Shown here piece after piece: positions 8,554-17,227 of a DNA stretch of 27,199 nucleotides. The notes under the pieces were generated by a model. That model did no database searches. It had not been told where the DNA came from and was given only the letters and a program-made list of their open reading frames with translations. Position 1 is the first letter of the stretch, and every line of letters starts with the position of its first letter. The DNA comes from Methanobacteriota archaeon (GTDB lineage: Archaea; Thermoplasmatota; Poseidoniia; Poseidoniales; Poseidoniaceae): positions 9,316 through 36,514 of the forward strand of contig PBXF01000010.1 of NCBI GenBank assembly GCA_002727515.1, read 5' to 3'. The translations under genes were made by a program, and so were the position numbers.

Positions 8554-9414
8554 ATGGTAAAGTACTCGTATTACCCAGGAAATGTTGCTAGGCAATCCTC
8601 TCAAGAAGTAGAAGATACAATTCAACCCCTGTGTAAAACACTTGGAATTCAATTGATTGAAATGGTAGGTTACAACAGCGACGGAGGAAACATTATCCGC
8701 CAAGGAAATAGAGAATTACAACTAGCTTTGAATGCTAGAAACCTTGCCATTGCACAAGAAAATGGTCATGGAATTATGACTCCGTGTGCATCTGCTCAGG
8801 GCATATTGTATGAATCTTTGAAGACATTTAGAGAAGACCCGATTGCTTTAGCGAAAGCCAACACTGTACTTTCCAAAACATCAAACATGGTGCTAAACGC
8901 AGATGATGTCTCTACTAGCCATTTGCTACATGTACTGGTTGACGAAATAGGACTGGATAAGATCGAAGACGCTGTCGTTAACCCATTGGATATCGAAATC
9001 GCTTGCTATTATGGCCCTCACATGCAAAGAGAGGGCGCTTGTGGTGCGGATGACGCTTGGAATCCTACTTACATGGAACAGTTGATTACAGCACTTGGCG
9101 GTAGACCTGTGGAGTATGCATCCAAATGTGCTAGTGTTGGAAATCCCTCATTGTTGACTCTTGGTGATTCAGTAATGAAAATGACCGCTCGTGTTTTAAA
9201 TGATGCAAAGAAAGCAGGTGCGAAAATTATGGTTTCAGCATGCACTCTCTCACACTCTAACCTAGATTCCTACCAGAGTAAAGCCGGCCGAGTTGCAGGA
9301 AAAGATACTAACTTGCCTGTTGTTAACCTCACAGAGATAGTAGCATTTGCATTAGGTCACTTTACTGATAGATTTGCTCAGTTAAAAACAAGAGCAAGAA
9401 TCATTGGTTCATAG
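8554..9414 (+). CDS. HdrB/SdhE-like CCG-domain protein with eroded cysteine motifs
   Basis: The 286-residue product follows the two-repeat layout of the CCG-domain family (HdrB of heterodisulfide reductase, SdhE-type subunits, C-terminal half of thiol:fumarate reductase TfrB). It has YYPG at 6-9, the GIMTPC region at 73-78, CYYGPHM at 151-157, WNPTYMEQLITALGG at 169-183 and a SACTLSHSNLD segment at 228-238. In family members these places carry the Cys ligands of unusual 4Fe-4S clusters. Here position 10 is Asn, 42-43 are Ser-Asp, 81 is Ala, 155 is Pro, 193 is Ala and 233 is Ser; only C78, C192 and C230 remain at expected sites. The gene lies 8 bp after the SdhB-like fusion, indicating co-transcription. 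Its stop overlaps that of the convergent Hef gene. A structural or repurposed role in an Sdh/Hdr-like complex is inferred. Confidence 0.8.
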   Translation: MVKYSYYPGNVARQSSQEVEDTIQPLCKTLGIQLIEMVGYNSDGGNIIRQGNRELQLALNARNLAIAQENGHGIMTPCASAQGILYESLKTFREDPIALAKANTVLSKTSNMVLNADDVSTSHLLHVLVDEIGLDKIEDAVVNPLDIEIACYYGPHMQREGACGADDAWNPTYMEQLITALGGRPVEYASKCASVGNPSLLTLGDSVMKMTARVLNDAKKAGAKIMVSACTLSHSNLDSYQSKAGRVAGKDTNLPVVNLTEIVAFALGHFTDRFAQLKTRARIIGS

Positions 9415-12072
9415 ATTTCCATGTAGGAATTTGTACAGTTCATTAGCTTGTACTGAATTGACACCTTCAATATTAGTAAGTTGTTCCAGACTTAGCAGAC
9501 ATAGCCCCAATATATCTCCACATTCTGTAATAATTGAGTTCGCAGTTTTGGGCCCAATTCCTGGTAATCGTGCTAACATTTTTTCTCTTGAATTTAATAT
9601 TTCATTTTCCCATCTTTGGTATAATTGACCTGCTTTATTTGGTTTTGTAATCATTGAATTTATTTCATTAACAGCAGCATTTATTGCACTCAACTCTGGA
9701 TTTTTTGGTTTAGATGGTACCTTTCCAATAAGCAGCTCTAGAATTTTAGCCTCTCTCTTAGCAGCCACTGATACAAATCTTGCAGTTTCCTCAACATTTT
9801 TTGTCATTAATACGGGTAATCCTAAATCGAGGGTAATCCAAGCCATTGCACCCATCACGGCGTTCGGATGAATTCTATCTGTTTCCATCGTTTCTATAAT
9901 CAACAATGGTCTAACTGCAGACGAAAACAATTTTTTTGATTGTTTTACTATTCTTCCATCTATTATTGAGTCTATGAAATCTCTTGACGTCTTTCTTTCG
10001 ATCAATACACGGTCTGAGATTCTTATGTCTCCAACTCGTAAATGTTCAAATTGTACGTCATTACCATGCAATTTAATCAATGATGGTAGTGTTGAATTAC
10101 TTTCTCTGTGGTCGATTACTATTAACTCTCCACTGATTTCGGAATCATTCAAATCTTCTATCTCTTTCTCGGTGGCTGAGATTAAATCCAATTCTTTATT
10201 TCTGTCGTTTTTTTTTGACCCATCAAGTACGGGGTTCCACCAATCATTTTTTTCTTCTTTAACAGTTGTAAATTCAGTTAACGACTTTTGGTTTTGAGGC
10301 CGATTGGAAGGTACATAGGCTTCTTTTACCTCTTTGGTTACTTCAGTAGTCTCGGCAATTTTTTGTGTTGATTTAGGAATAATTAACCTCTTTTTCTCTT
10401 CTTCAATGAATTCTTCAGCACTAGTTTTTCCAACAGAAAAGTTCTCGAATACATCTTTTTTGATGTTAGTTCTTCTAGGTAATCTCGCTTGAGATTGTAA
10501 TTTATCTAATGTTTTGTACATTGCAATTTCCCGGTTCTTTGCAGCGTTCTGTACATACTCATCTCTGGTGTTTTGTGCGATTAAAACCTTAACAGAACCA
10601 TCAGTTTTCCTTGCAGTGCGTCCCCTTCTTTGTATAGCTCGAATGGCGCTAGGAACAGGTTCGTACAATATGACACAGTCAGCGGCTGGAACATCTAAAC
10701 CTTCTTCTCCTACACTAGTGGCGATTAAGACATTAATATCTCCGTTTCTAAATCGGTTTAATTGTTCAATTTGTTCAGATTGTTTCATCCCTATTTGGCT
10801 ACCTTTACTAGCCTGGCCAACAAACCTACCAGGTTTGATTTTATCACTACTAAGGGTATTCAGTAGATTATTCACAGTGTCTCTATATTCAGTGAAAATG
10901 ATAACTTTGCCACCCTTTTCTAGGCTTTCATTAACCAGTTTTTCCACTAGCGGAGGTTTTGGATGAATTTCATCCATTTCTTTACATTCTGAATAGAATT
11001 TTGCAACCTGAGGCAGAGAAAGGAACCGTTTTGTTTTCCTGTCTTTGTCTTCTCTTGCCCTTTCAAGATACATTATCGCACATCGCAGTCCCTGAGTTTC
11101 AAGCAAGTCGATAAGACGTGTTAATCTCCTAAGATCACTGATTCTTTTTGCTGCATCAAAACCTCTCACATCCCCACGGTTGATTGCTGCACTAACACGT
11201 CTCTGTGCTTCATCTAAAGCGGCGGCAGTAACTCTTCCTGTCCATATTAGAAAACCTGCTCTACGAAGAAATTCAACTTCTTCATTTAGTAATAATTTCA
11301 ACGGAATTATAAAATTAGTAAGATTTTCATTCAGGATTAATCTACTTTCATCTATTGACATTTCAGTTACATATGGTGTAACTATGTCATCATTTCTTTT
11401 TGTAACATGAAGTCTTTCAATTCCGAGTCTTTTTACAATTTCAAGAACACTTGCAGCTTTAACACCCGGCGATGCTGTTGCAGCCAGAACCTTTGCATTT
11501 CCCGATGCATTGAGGTACAAGTCACCAAGTTGTGCCATAGAATTTGAACCAGTTGCGTGATGAGCCTCATCGCAGATCAACAAGTCAATGTCAGATAACA
11601 GGATTTTCCCACTCATGGCATCATTCCTGATAACATGCGGAGTAGCCATAATTATCTTGGCATCTTTCCATAATTCCTCTCTTTTATTCGGCCTAATTTG
11701 TCCGGTAAGTGTGATAATTAAATCCTCATCAATATCAATGAAATCCTTCGCCATTGAGGCTTGTTGTGCTACCAATCCAGTTGTTGGTGCAACCAGAACA
11801 ATTTTGCCGTTTCCATCTAAATTTTCTGCCATTGCCATCCATTGTACTGCGGTCTTACCTAGCCCTGTTGGCATCACCAATAGTGTAGATCCACTCAGAC
11901 ATTCTTTTGCAGCGTCCAGTTGATATGCTCTAGCCTCGACTCCATCTTTGAGTCTTGGATGGCTAATCATGGGCTGCATGAATTCTAAGCCAAGTCGGGG
12001 GGTAAAGAGGATTTGCATTTTTCGCCTAGGTTGGATTAAATAATAATCAGTTATTTTTTGGGAATATCCCAT
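9409..12072 (-). CDS. hef: Hef-like SF2 helicase / XPF-family nuclease
   Basis: Hef processes stalled replication forks and branched DNA in euryarchaea and is related to FANCM and XPF. Numbering from one codon before the chosen ATG, the helicase half has Walker A PTGLGKT (69-75), DEAH (169-172), TAS (200-202) and motif VI QRRGRTAR (482-489). After a charged, probably disordered linker (about 535-650) comes the ERCC4 nuclease with D655, HRE 656-658 and the catalytic ERKTSRD (693-699), all intact, so nuclease activity is expected. Two helix-hairpin-helix motifs follow (LPGIGPKTA 837-845 and IEGVNSVQA 869-877). The length, about 887 residues, is slightly above common Hef sizes. The frame opens with TTG-ATG at 12075; the ATG at 12072 is preferred, with AAAGGA upstream. 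It is transcribed away from the ribosomal operon and shares the 12073-12312 spacer with it. Confidence 0.93.
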   Translation of the reverse strand: MGYSQKITDYYLIQPRRKMQILFTPRLGLEFMQPMISHPRLKDGVEARAYQLDAAKECLSGSTLLVMPTGLGKTAVQWMAMAENLDGNGKIVLVAPTTGLVAQQASMAKDFIDIDEDLIITLTGQIRPNKREELWKDAKIIMATPHVIRNDAMSGKILLSDIDLLICDEAHHATGSNSMAQLGDLYLNASGNAKVLAATASPGVKAASVLEIVKRLGIERLHVTKRNDDIVTPYVTEMSIDESRLILNENLTNFIIPLKLLLNEEVEFLRRAGFLIWTGRVTAAALDEAQRRVSAAINRGDVRGFDAAKRISDLRRLTRLIDLLETQGLRCAIMYLERAREDKDRKTKRFLSLPQVAKFYSECKEMDEIHPKPPLVEKLVNESLEKGGKVIIFTEYRDTVNNLLNTLSSDKIKPGRFVGQASKGSQIGMKQSEQIEQLNRFRNGDINVLIATSVGEEGLDVPAADCVILYEPVPSAIRAIQRRGRTARKTDGSVKVLIAQNTRDEYVQNAAKNREIAMYKTLDKLQSQARLPRRTNIKKDVFENFSVGKTSAEEFIEEEKKRLIIPKSTQKIAETTEVTKEVKEAYVPSNRPQNQKSLTEFTTVKEEKNDWWNPVLDGSKKNDRNKELDLISATEKEIEDLNDSEISGELIVIDHRESNSTLPSLIKLHGNDVQFEHLRVGDIRISDRVLIERKTSRDFIDSIIDGRIVKQSKKLFSSAVRPLLIIETMETDRIHPNAVMGAMAWITLDLGLPVLMTKNVEETARFVSVAAKREAKILELLIGKVPSKPKNPELSAINAAVNEINSMITKPNKAGQLYQRWENEILNSREKMLARLPGIGPKTANSIITECGDILGLCLLSLEQLTNIEGVNSVQANELYKFLHGNL

Positions 12073-12120
12073 CAAACATCGTCCTTTCTATACAGCGTTC
12101 TGAACCGAACCACTCATATA

Positions 12121-12300
12121 TGGGAGGTAAGTCGGCAACCTGCTCAGATGGTGAGCGGCCAGACACTGTGGGCAATGCACAGCACCCCATAACTCACGGT
12201 CACAATCGTGGACTGCGAGCCGGTGTCACGGCCACTCCATACCCAGAAGAGCCTCTGTAAGCCCCTTGTCGGGGGGCCAATGCGGAGTATGAAAACATAG
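12121..12300 (+). ncRNA. GC-rich structured segment, probable long leader of the ribosomal-protein operon
   Basis: No coding frame covers this spacer, yet it is clearly richer in G+C than the genes around it. By eye it folds well. A long-range helix pairs GAG/GGCC/GACAC (12153-12166) with GTGTC/GGCC/CTC (12223-12237), giving 12 pairs with two small internal loops. It encloses TGTG/CACA (around 12167-12181) and CACG/CGTG (12195-12198 with 12207-12210). GCTCA/TGAGC (12142-12156) competes with the long helix. An all-GC stem GCCCC/GGGGC (12261-12265 with 12273-12277) lies close to the uL3 ribosome binding site. A TATA-like CATATATG at about 12115-12122 could start a leader of about 165 nt. It may be a regulatory leader or a separate small RNA; no Rfam-type family was recognised. 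Confidence 0.4.
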
Positions 12301-12312
12301 GAGGCCGAAAAT

Positions 12313-13338
12313 ATGGCAAAGAGAAGTCACCCAAGACGTGGAAGTATGGCGTTCAGCCCGCGCAAGCGGTCAGCACGTCCTTTCGGACATGTAAAATCGT
12401 GGCCAGAGACCGATGCGAGCGAAGTCCGTGTACAAGGATTTGCAGGCTGGAAAGCCGGCATGACCCATGTAATGGCTCGTGATTTAAACCCAAAATCTAA
12501 CAGCGCTGGACAGGAGATTAGAATCCCTGTAACTGTAGTCGAAGTTCCAAAGATGAGAGTTCTTGGTGTCAGAGGATACAAGATGACTCCATATGGAAAA
12601 CAAGCTGTCGGCGAAGCATGGGTTTCTGCAGAACAAATTTCAGAAGCATTCCCTCAATTGTTTAGAAAACTACACAACAATTCACTTCAAGGGCACAGTT
12701 CAGACAAGCACTATGAAGCACTGAAGAGTGAGGATCTAGTTGAAGTTAGAGCAATTGTTGCAACTCAACCTCATTCTATCAGCGGTACACCCTCAAAAAC
12801 CCCAGAAGTAATGGAAATTGGTTTAGCCGGAGGAGACTCCTCTGCTAAATTAGAGTGGGCTAAGGAAAAGATGGGAGAAGAAATATCCATCGCTGATGTG
12901 TTTGACGAAGGAGTATTTGTCGATGCAGTTGGAGTAACCAAAGGATACGGCTGGCAAGGGGTTATCCGAAGATTTGGTGGAAAACTACAATCCCACAAGA
13001 ACTCAAAGAAAAGAAGACAACATGGTAACATGGGTGACTTCGGAACTGGGTATGTTCGTAAGACTATCAGACAAGGTGGTCAGACTGGTTATCACCAAAG
13101 AACTGAGTACAATAAAAGAATTCTATCAATTGCATCTGCTGAAGACAAATCAATCACACCAGCAGGCGGTTTCCTCCACTATGGTGAAGTGAATTCTGAT
13201 TACATTCTAATCAAAGGAAGTATTCCTGGACCGTCTAAGAGATTAGTAAGGTTCAGAGATGCAACAAGAGCCGGCAAAAAGGCTGCACACCCTTACGAAA
13301 TAACATACGTAAGCACCGCAAGCAAGCAGGGGGTATGA
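12313..13338 (+). CDS. rpl3: Large-subunit ribosomal protein uL3
   Basis: uL3 binds domain VI of 23S rRNA and helps form the peptidyl-transferase region. The 341-residue product has usual archaeal length, a basic N-terminus (AKRSHPRRGS, RKR), and the conserved central GKLQSHKNSKKRRQHGNMGD region and GYHQRTEYNKRI motif of archaeal/eukaryotic L3. The start ATG has ATAGGAGG about 8 bp upstream, a strong ribosome binding site. It is the first gene of the operon and its stop overlaps the uL4 start. A long GC-rich leader precedes it, which suggests control at the start of the operon transcript. Confidence 0.98.
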   Translation: MAKRSHPRRGSMAFSPRKRSARPFGHVKSWPETDASEVRVQGFAGWKAGMTHVMARDLNPKSNSAGQEIRIPVTVVEVPKMRVLGVRGYKMTPYGKQAVGEAWVSAEQISEAFPQLFRKLHNNSLQGHSSDKHYEALKSEDLVEVRAIVATQPHSISGTPSKTPEVMEIGLAGGDSSAKLEWAKEKMGEEISIADVFDEGVFVDAVGVTKGYGWQGVIRRFGGKLQSHKNSKKRRQHGNMGDFGTGYVRKTIRQGGQTGYHQRTEYNKRILSIASAEDKSITPAGGFLHYGEVNSDYILIKGSIPGPSKRLVRFRDATRAGKKAAHPYEITYVSTASKQGV

Positions 13339-14210
13339 TGATGAAGGTAGCAGTTCACAACATTAACAACAACATCGAACAAGATGAACTTGATGCAGGC
13401 AGACTACAAGAGTTCTATGATATCGAAGTCGAATTGGGTAAGAAAATTAGCCTTCCAGATTCATTTACTTCTGAGGTGAGAAAAGATCTGGTTAAACTCG
13501 CTGTTGCTAGTGCAAGAGCTAACAGAAGGCAGGCATATGGATCTAATCCACACGCAGGTAAAAAGAAGCCAATGAGTGGAATGAAACACTCTGTAGAATG
13601 GTGGGGTAAGGGAAGAGGTGTATCCCGTATTATGAGAAGAACCGGTCAAAGAAGAGCGGCTCAAAACCCACACACACTAGGTGGTAGAAGAGCACATGGA
13701 CCAAAAGTCGAGAAAGATTGGTCTAGAAAACTAAACCGAACTGAGAGGAGACTCGCAAGGAACTCAGCATTAACTGCAACAACTGATGTTGAAACAGTTT
13801 CAGCAAGAGGACACAGATTTGCAGAAGAAATTTCTTCTCTACCAATCATCCTAGGTGACTATTCAGAAAACGGTAAGAAAATCGATTTCGAAGAATTCAA
13901 CCTAAACGGTGGAACTAGAAAGGTAACAGCAATATTCGAAGCTCTAGGTCTTGGAGACGACCTAAGAAGAGCAAAATCTGGTAGGAAAATCAGAGCAGGT
14001 AAGGCAACAATGAGAGGTAGAGTACACAAAACTCCAAAGAGCATACTACTAGTTGTCGCTAACAAAGATGGTCTAGCAAAGGCTGCAAGAAATCTACCAG
14101 GTGTAGATGTTGTCGCTGCTAAAGACCTATCTGCAGAACACCTTGCTCCTGGTGGAGATCTAGGAAGATTGACTGTATTCACCAAACCAGCCGTGGAGGC
14201 TCTAAATTAA
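13335..14210 (+). CDS. rpl4: Large-subunit ribosomal protein uL4
   Basis: uL4 is an early assembly protein whose loop lines the peptide exit tunnel. The 291-residue product shows the archaeal L4 core: NRRQAYGSNPHAGKKKPMSG, then a Lys/Arg-rich tunnel loop (WWGKGRGVSRIMRRTGQRRA). The C-terminal part binds rRNA (NLPGVDVVAAKDLSAEHLAPGG). Three ATGs in a row overlap the uL3 stop (ATGATGATG). The first gives an ATGA overlap; the third, at 13341, has better spacing to the AGGGGG run, so the true start may be two codons later. It is translationally coupled to uL3. Confidence 0.97.
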   Translation: MMMKVAVHNINNNIEQDELDAGRLQEFYDIEVELGKKISLPDSFTSEVRKDLVKLAVASARANRRQAYGSNPHAGKKKPMSGMKHSVEWWGKGRGVSRIMRRTGQRRAAQNPHTLGGRRAHGPKVEKDWSRKLNRTERRLARNSALTATTDVETVSARGHRFAEEISSLPIILGDYSENGKKIDFEEFNLNGGTRKVTAIFEALGLGDDLRRAKSGRKIRAGKATMRGRVHKTPKSILLVVANKDGLAKAARNLPGVDVVAAKDLSAEHLAPGGDLGRLTVFTKPAVEALN

Positions 14211-14223
14211 GGAGGAATGAAGT

Positions 14224-14484
14224 ATGGTAAATCCCTATGATGTAATCATGATGCCTTGGATCACTGAAAAGGCAATGGAAGCACGTTCTGTAGATAACAG
14301 ACTCGAATTCATTGTTAGAAGATCTGCAACAAAGCAAGATATCGCAGCAGCTGTTGAAGCATTATTCGATGCTGAAGTGACTAAAGTAAATGTTCGAAAT
14401 ACAAAGAATGGCAAAGTGGCAAGCGTAAGGCTCGCTGAAGGATATGACGCAGATGAGGCTGCAATGCGACTTGGCGCATTCTGA
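14224..14484 (+). CDS. rpl23: Large-subunit ribosomal protein uL23
   Basis: uL23 sits at the tunnel exit and is a docking site for SRP and the translocon. The 86-residue product has the archaeal L23 pattern: PWITEKAMEARSVDNRLEFIV at the N-terminus, then the beta-hairpin region KVNVRNTKNGKVASVRL. Length is normal for archaea. AAGGAGG (14210-14216) lies 7 bp before the ATG. It is linked to uL2 by a 12-bp spacer that contains TGAGGTGAT. Confidence 0.98.
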   Translation: MVNPYDVIMMPWITEKAMEARSVDNRLEFIVRRSATKQDIAAAVEALFDAEVTKVNVRNTKNGKVASVRLAEGYDADEAAMRLGAF

Positions 14485-14496
14485 TGAGGTGATAAT

Positions 14497-15216
14497 ATGG
14501 GTAAGAGAATTCGTGCACAGCGTAAAGGAAGTTCGCCAAGATACCGTGTATCAAGCCACAGATTCCCTGGCGCTAACAGAATGCCAAGGGCTAGTGAAGT
14601 AGTTGGAGAAGTAACAGAACTTGTACACAGTCCAGTCCACACAGCACCATTGGCAAGAGTAAAGATGCCAGACGGACAAACAACTCTAGTTGTTGCTACA
14701 GAAGGAATTTCAATCGGATCATCCGTTGCTATCGGCGACAATGTTTCATTGAGGCCAGGTAATATTACCTCGATTACAAATATTCCAGAAGGAACTGCAA
14801 TCAACAATCTAGAACTAAGACCAGGTGATGGCGGAAAAGTCGCAAGAACAGCAGGTAACTCTGCTTTCGTAGAGGCACACTTGGACAATGGAAAAGTCAG
14901 AGTCAGACTACCATCAGGCACTACCAGAGATATGTCTGGAAAGTGCAGAGCAACAATCGGTGTACTAGCAGGTCACGGAAGAGGCGAGATGCCTCTAAGA
15001 ACTGCTGGTGCTGCACATTACAAGGCTAAGGCAAGAGGAAAATTGTATCCACACGTTAGTGGTGTTGCAATGAATCCTGTTGACCACCCACACGGTGGAG
15101 GTAACCACCAAGCTGTTCACGGACCAAACTCCGTAGCAAGAGGTACCTCACCTGGTGCAAAGGTAGGAAACATTGCACCAAGCCGAACTGGTAGAAGCAG
15201 AGGAAAGAAAATTTGA
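14497..15216 (+). CDS. rpl2: Large-subunit ribosomal protein uL2
   Basis: uL2 binds near the peptidyl-transferase centre and supports subunit joining. The 239-residue product has the archaeal L2 length and the universally conserved segment GVAMNPVDHPHGGGNHQ close to residues 189-205, with the functionally important His of DHPHGGG. A basic C-terminus (SRTGRSRGKKI) is also typical. Ribosome binding site GAGGTGAT lies 3 bp upstream of the ATG. Its TGA stop is itself part of the TGAGGTGA that serves the next gene, uS19. Confidence 0.98.
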   Translation: MGKRIRAQRKGSSPRYRVSSHRFPGANRMPRASEVVGEVTELVHSPVHTAPLARVKMPDGQTTLVVATEGISIGSSVAIGDNVSLRPGNITSITNIPEGTAINNLELRPGDGGKVARTAGNSAFVEAHLDNGKVRVRLPSGTTRDMSGKCRATIGVLAGHGRGEMPLRTAGAAHYKAKARGKLYPHVSGVAMNPVDHPHGGGNHQAVHGPNSVARGTSPGAKVGNIAPSRTGRSRGKKI

Positions 15217-15227
15217 GGTGAGATAAG

Positions 15228-15722
15228 ATGGCAAAGAAGAAGAAGTCATTCATGACACCAAAAGCAAGCAGAAGAAAAGCTCGTAAGAAGCGCTCAAGCG
15301 TAACTGGCCGTAAGAAGAAAGAATTCACTTACAGAGGATATGAAGTTGATGAACTCAAGGCAATGCCTATTATGCCTCCTGAAGAAGATCCATCGGTTCT
15401 ATCCATTGCTACTTTGGTTACAAGCAGAGCAAGAAGATCAATCGCAAGAGGTCTATCTCCAGAAAATGAGCACTTTATCTCTAGAGTTAGAAGATCTTCA
15501 AACAAGACTATTAGAACACACAGAAGAGACGTTCCTATTCTACCTGAATTTGTAGGAAAGAGAATCGCAGTCCACAACGGTCAGAATTTCGTTGAAATCG
15601 ATATCATACCAGAAATGATTGGTCATTATTTGGGAGAGTTCGCAACTACTAGGAGAGGAGTTACACACTCTGGTCCTGGTGTTGGTGCGACGCGCTCTTC
15701 GTCACACGTGGCATTGAAGTGA
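15228..15722 (+). CDS. rps19: Small-subunit ribosomal protein uS19
   Basis: uS19 binds the head of the small subunit close to the A-site finger. The 164-residue product has a very basic N-terminal extension (AKKKKSFMTPKASRRKARKK). The conserved core follows: RRDVPILPEFVGKRIAVHNGQ, then EMIGHYLGEFATTR and the VTHSGPGVGATRSS tail typical of archaeal/eukaryotic S19 (S15 of eukaryotes). It is slightly longer than many archaeal homologues because of the N-terminus. It shares TGAGGTGA modules with both neighbours. Confidence 0.98.
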   Translation: MAKKKKSFMTPKASRRKARKKRSSVTGRKKKEFTYRGYEVDELKAMPIMPPEEDPSVLSIATLVTSRARRSIARGLSPENEHFISRVRRSSNKTIRTHRRDVPILPEFVGKRIAVHNGQNFVEIDIIPEMIGHYLGEFATTRRGVTHSGPGVGATRSSSHVALK

Positions 15723-15732
15723 GGTGAGAAAT

Positions 15733-16332
15733 ATGGGTTGGAGAAAATCAGAAATGGATCGCAGGTCCAAAAAGAGAGAACTACCTCAAAAAGGATACAC
15801 TCAGTTGCTACAGGGAAGCAGACTTGCAACAGCAAGATCTGTTGGTGTTGACGTACACGTAAAGCACTGTTTTGAAATCGCTAGAGCAATCAAACACAGA
15901 ACCGCAGGAGAAGCTGTAGAGTTCCTAAACAATGTTCTGAAAATCGACAGTGACAGACCAGACATCAGGAAGAAAGCGACAGCAGTTCCTTTCAGACTAG
16001 GTTCTGGAAACAAGAAGAGAAAGCGCTCTGGTCCATCTATGGTTGGTCACAGAAAGGGCGGTGTTGGTCCAGGAAGATACCCTGTAAAGGCTAGTAGAGT
16101 TATGCTGAAACTTATTGAAAGTTGCATGGAAAATGCTAGGCACCAATACGAAGACATCGATCCAGAAGAGATGGTAATCACTCACTGCGCTGCACACCGC
16201 GGCCAAATTAAGAGAGGCTGGACTCCTCGTGCAAGAGGAAGAGCTTCTCCAAAGAACCACTACAGAGTGAACATGGAAATATTCCTTGAAGACTTTAACA
16301 GTGATGTAGATGAGTTGGAGGACGACTTCTGA
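15733..16332 (+). CDS. rpl22: Large-subunit ribosomal protein uL22
   Basis: uL22 lines the peptide exit tunnel together with uL4. The frame opens with GTG at 15724, but the ATG at 15733 is spaced correctly from GAGGTGA (15721-15727), so this start is used, giving 199 residues. Conserved segments are VKHCFEIARAIKHRTAGEAVEFL, then GPGRYPVKASRVMLKLIES, and the tunnel hairpin with HRGQIKRGWTPRARGRASPKN. The C-terminal tail is acidic (NSDVDELEDDF), a feature seen in several ribosomal proteins here. Confidence 0.97.
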   Translation: MGWRKSEMDRRSKKRELPQKGYTQLLQGSRLATARSVGVDVHVKHCFEIARAIKHRTAGEAVEFLNNVLKIDSDRPDIRKKATAVPFRLGSGNKKRKRSGPSMVGHRKGGVGPGRYPVKASRVMLKLIESCMENARHQYEDIDPEEMVITHCAAHRGQIKRGWTPRARGRASPKNHYRVNMEIFLEDFNSDVDELEDDF

Positions 16333-16342
16333 GGTGAACATC

Positions 16343-17014
16343 ATGAATGAGAATAGCAGTACACTAAGAAAGATAATCGACAGAAATGTTGAGAGACACC
16401 TTGTCAAAGAATTCTTGATGAATAACACAAAGAAAGCAGGTTTCGGTGGAATAGATATCAGAAGAACGCCAAACGGCACAGAAGTAACCGTCATGGCAGA
16501 AAGGCCTGGAATGGTAATCGGAAGAAAGGGTAAGATCATCAACGACTTGCAAAAACAACTTGATGAGAGATTCAGTATCGAAAACCCAAGACTAAAAGTC
16601 GATGAAGTAGAAAATCCGGCACTTAACGCTCAAGTTATGGCAGAAAAGATTGCATCTGCAATGGAAAGAGGATGGTACTACCGAAGGGCAGGTCACTCAG
16701 CAGCTCTAAACATCATGGAAGCAGGAGCAAGAGGAGTAATTATCACATTGGCTGGAAAGATTACAGGTGCTAGACACAGAACTCAAAAATTCATTAAAGG
16801 CCACGTAAAGTATTGTGGAGAAACTGCAATTGAGCACATGGATGTTGGATATGCAGTTTGTGTAAAGAAACTCGGTGTTATTGGAGTAACAGTCTCAATA
16901 ATGAAGAAAGGAACAAAACTACCTCACGAGATTTCTATCTTCTCTGATGAAGAACTAAAGATTCGTGCAGCAGAGAATGCTGAGCCAGTTGCTGAAGAGG
17001 AGGGTTCTGAGTGA
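16343..17014 (+). CDS. rps3: Small-subunit ribosomal protein uS3 (KH domain)
   Basis: uS3 forms part of the mRNA entry channel. An upstream in-frame ATG (16310) lies inside uL22; the ATG at 16343, 5 bp after TGAGGTGA, is the likely start, giving 223 residues. The KH domain shows the GXXG loop as VIGRKGKIINDLQ. The C-terminal domain has the family pattern ERGWYYRRAGHSAALNIMEAGARGVIITLAGKITGARHR. The tail is acidic (EPVAEEEGSE). It ends with a GTGA overlap with uL29. Confidence 0.98.
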   Translation: MNENSSTLRKIIDRNVERHLVKEFLMNNTKKAGFGGIDIRRTPNGTEVTVMAERPGMVIGRKGKIINDLQKQLDERFSIENPRLKVDEVENPALNAQVMAEKIASAMERGWYYRRAGHSAALNIMEAGARGVIITLAGKITGARHRTQKFIKGHVKYCGETAIEHMDVGYAVCVKKLGVIGVTVSIMKKGTKLPHEISIFSDEELKIRAAENAEPVAEEEGSE

Positions 17015-17211
17015 CACATGTATCAAGCAGAGAAATTTCCGCAATGAGCAACGAAAAGCTTGTAGAAAGACTTGCAGAATTGCAAGAAGAACTATTGCAA
17101 CTTAGAGCGGAACAATCTCTTGGTGGTAACCCATCTAACATGGGTGCATTCAAGGCTTGCAGAAGATCTATTGCAAGAATCAAAACAAAATTAAATTCAA
17201 TAAAGAACTGA
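17011..17211 (+). CDS. rpl29: Large-subunit ribosomal protein uL29
   Basis: uL29 is a small two-helix protein near the tunnel exit. The 66-residue product has the archaeal pattern SREISAMSNEKLVERLAELQEELLQLRAEQ, then GGNPSNMGAFKACRRSIARIKTKLN. The GTG start overlaps the uS3 stop (GTGA), with GAGGAGGG upstream. Starting instead at the internal ATG (17044) would remove the conserved SREI segment, so GTG is preferred. Confidence 0.96.
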   Translation: MTHVSSREISAMSNEKLVERLAELQEELLQLRAEQSLGGNPSNMGAFKACRRSIARIKTKLNSIKN

Positions 17212-17227
17212 ACTAGGAGGTGAAAAA

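Noticed and set aside
12121..12300. RNase P RNA, from GGGAGGTAAGTCGGC resembling the GAGGAAAGTCC core
   Set aside because: The match is imperfect, the matching 3' core (ACAGAAA-type) is absent, and the space before the uL3 start is too short for a normal archaeal RNase P RNA.
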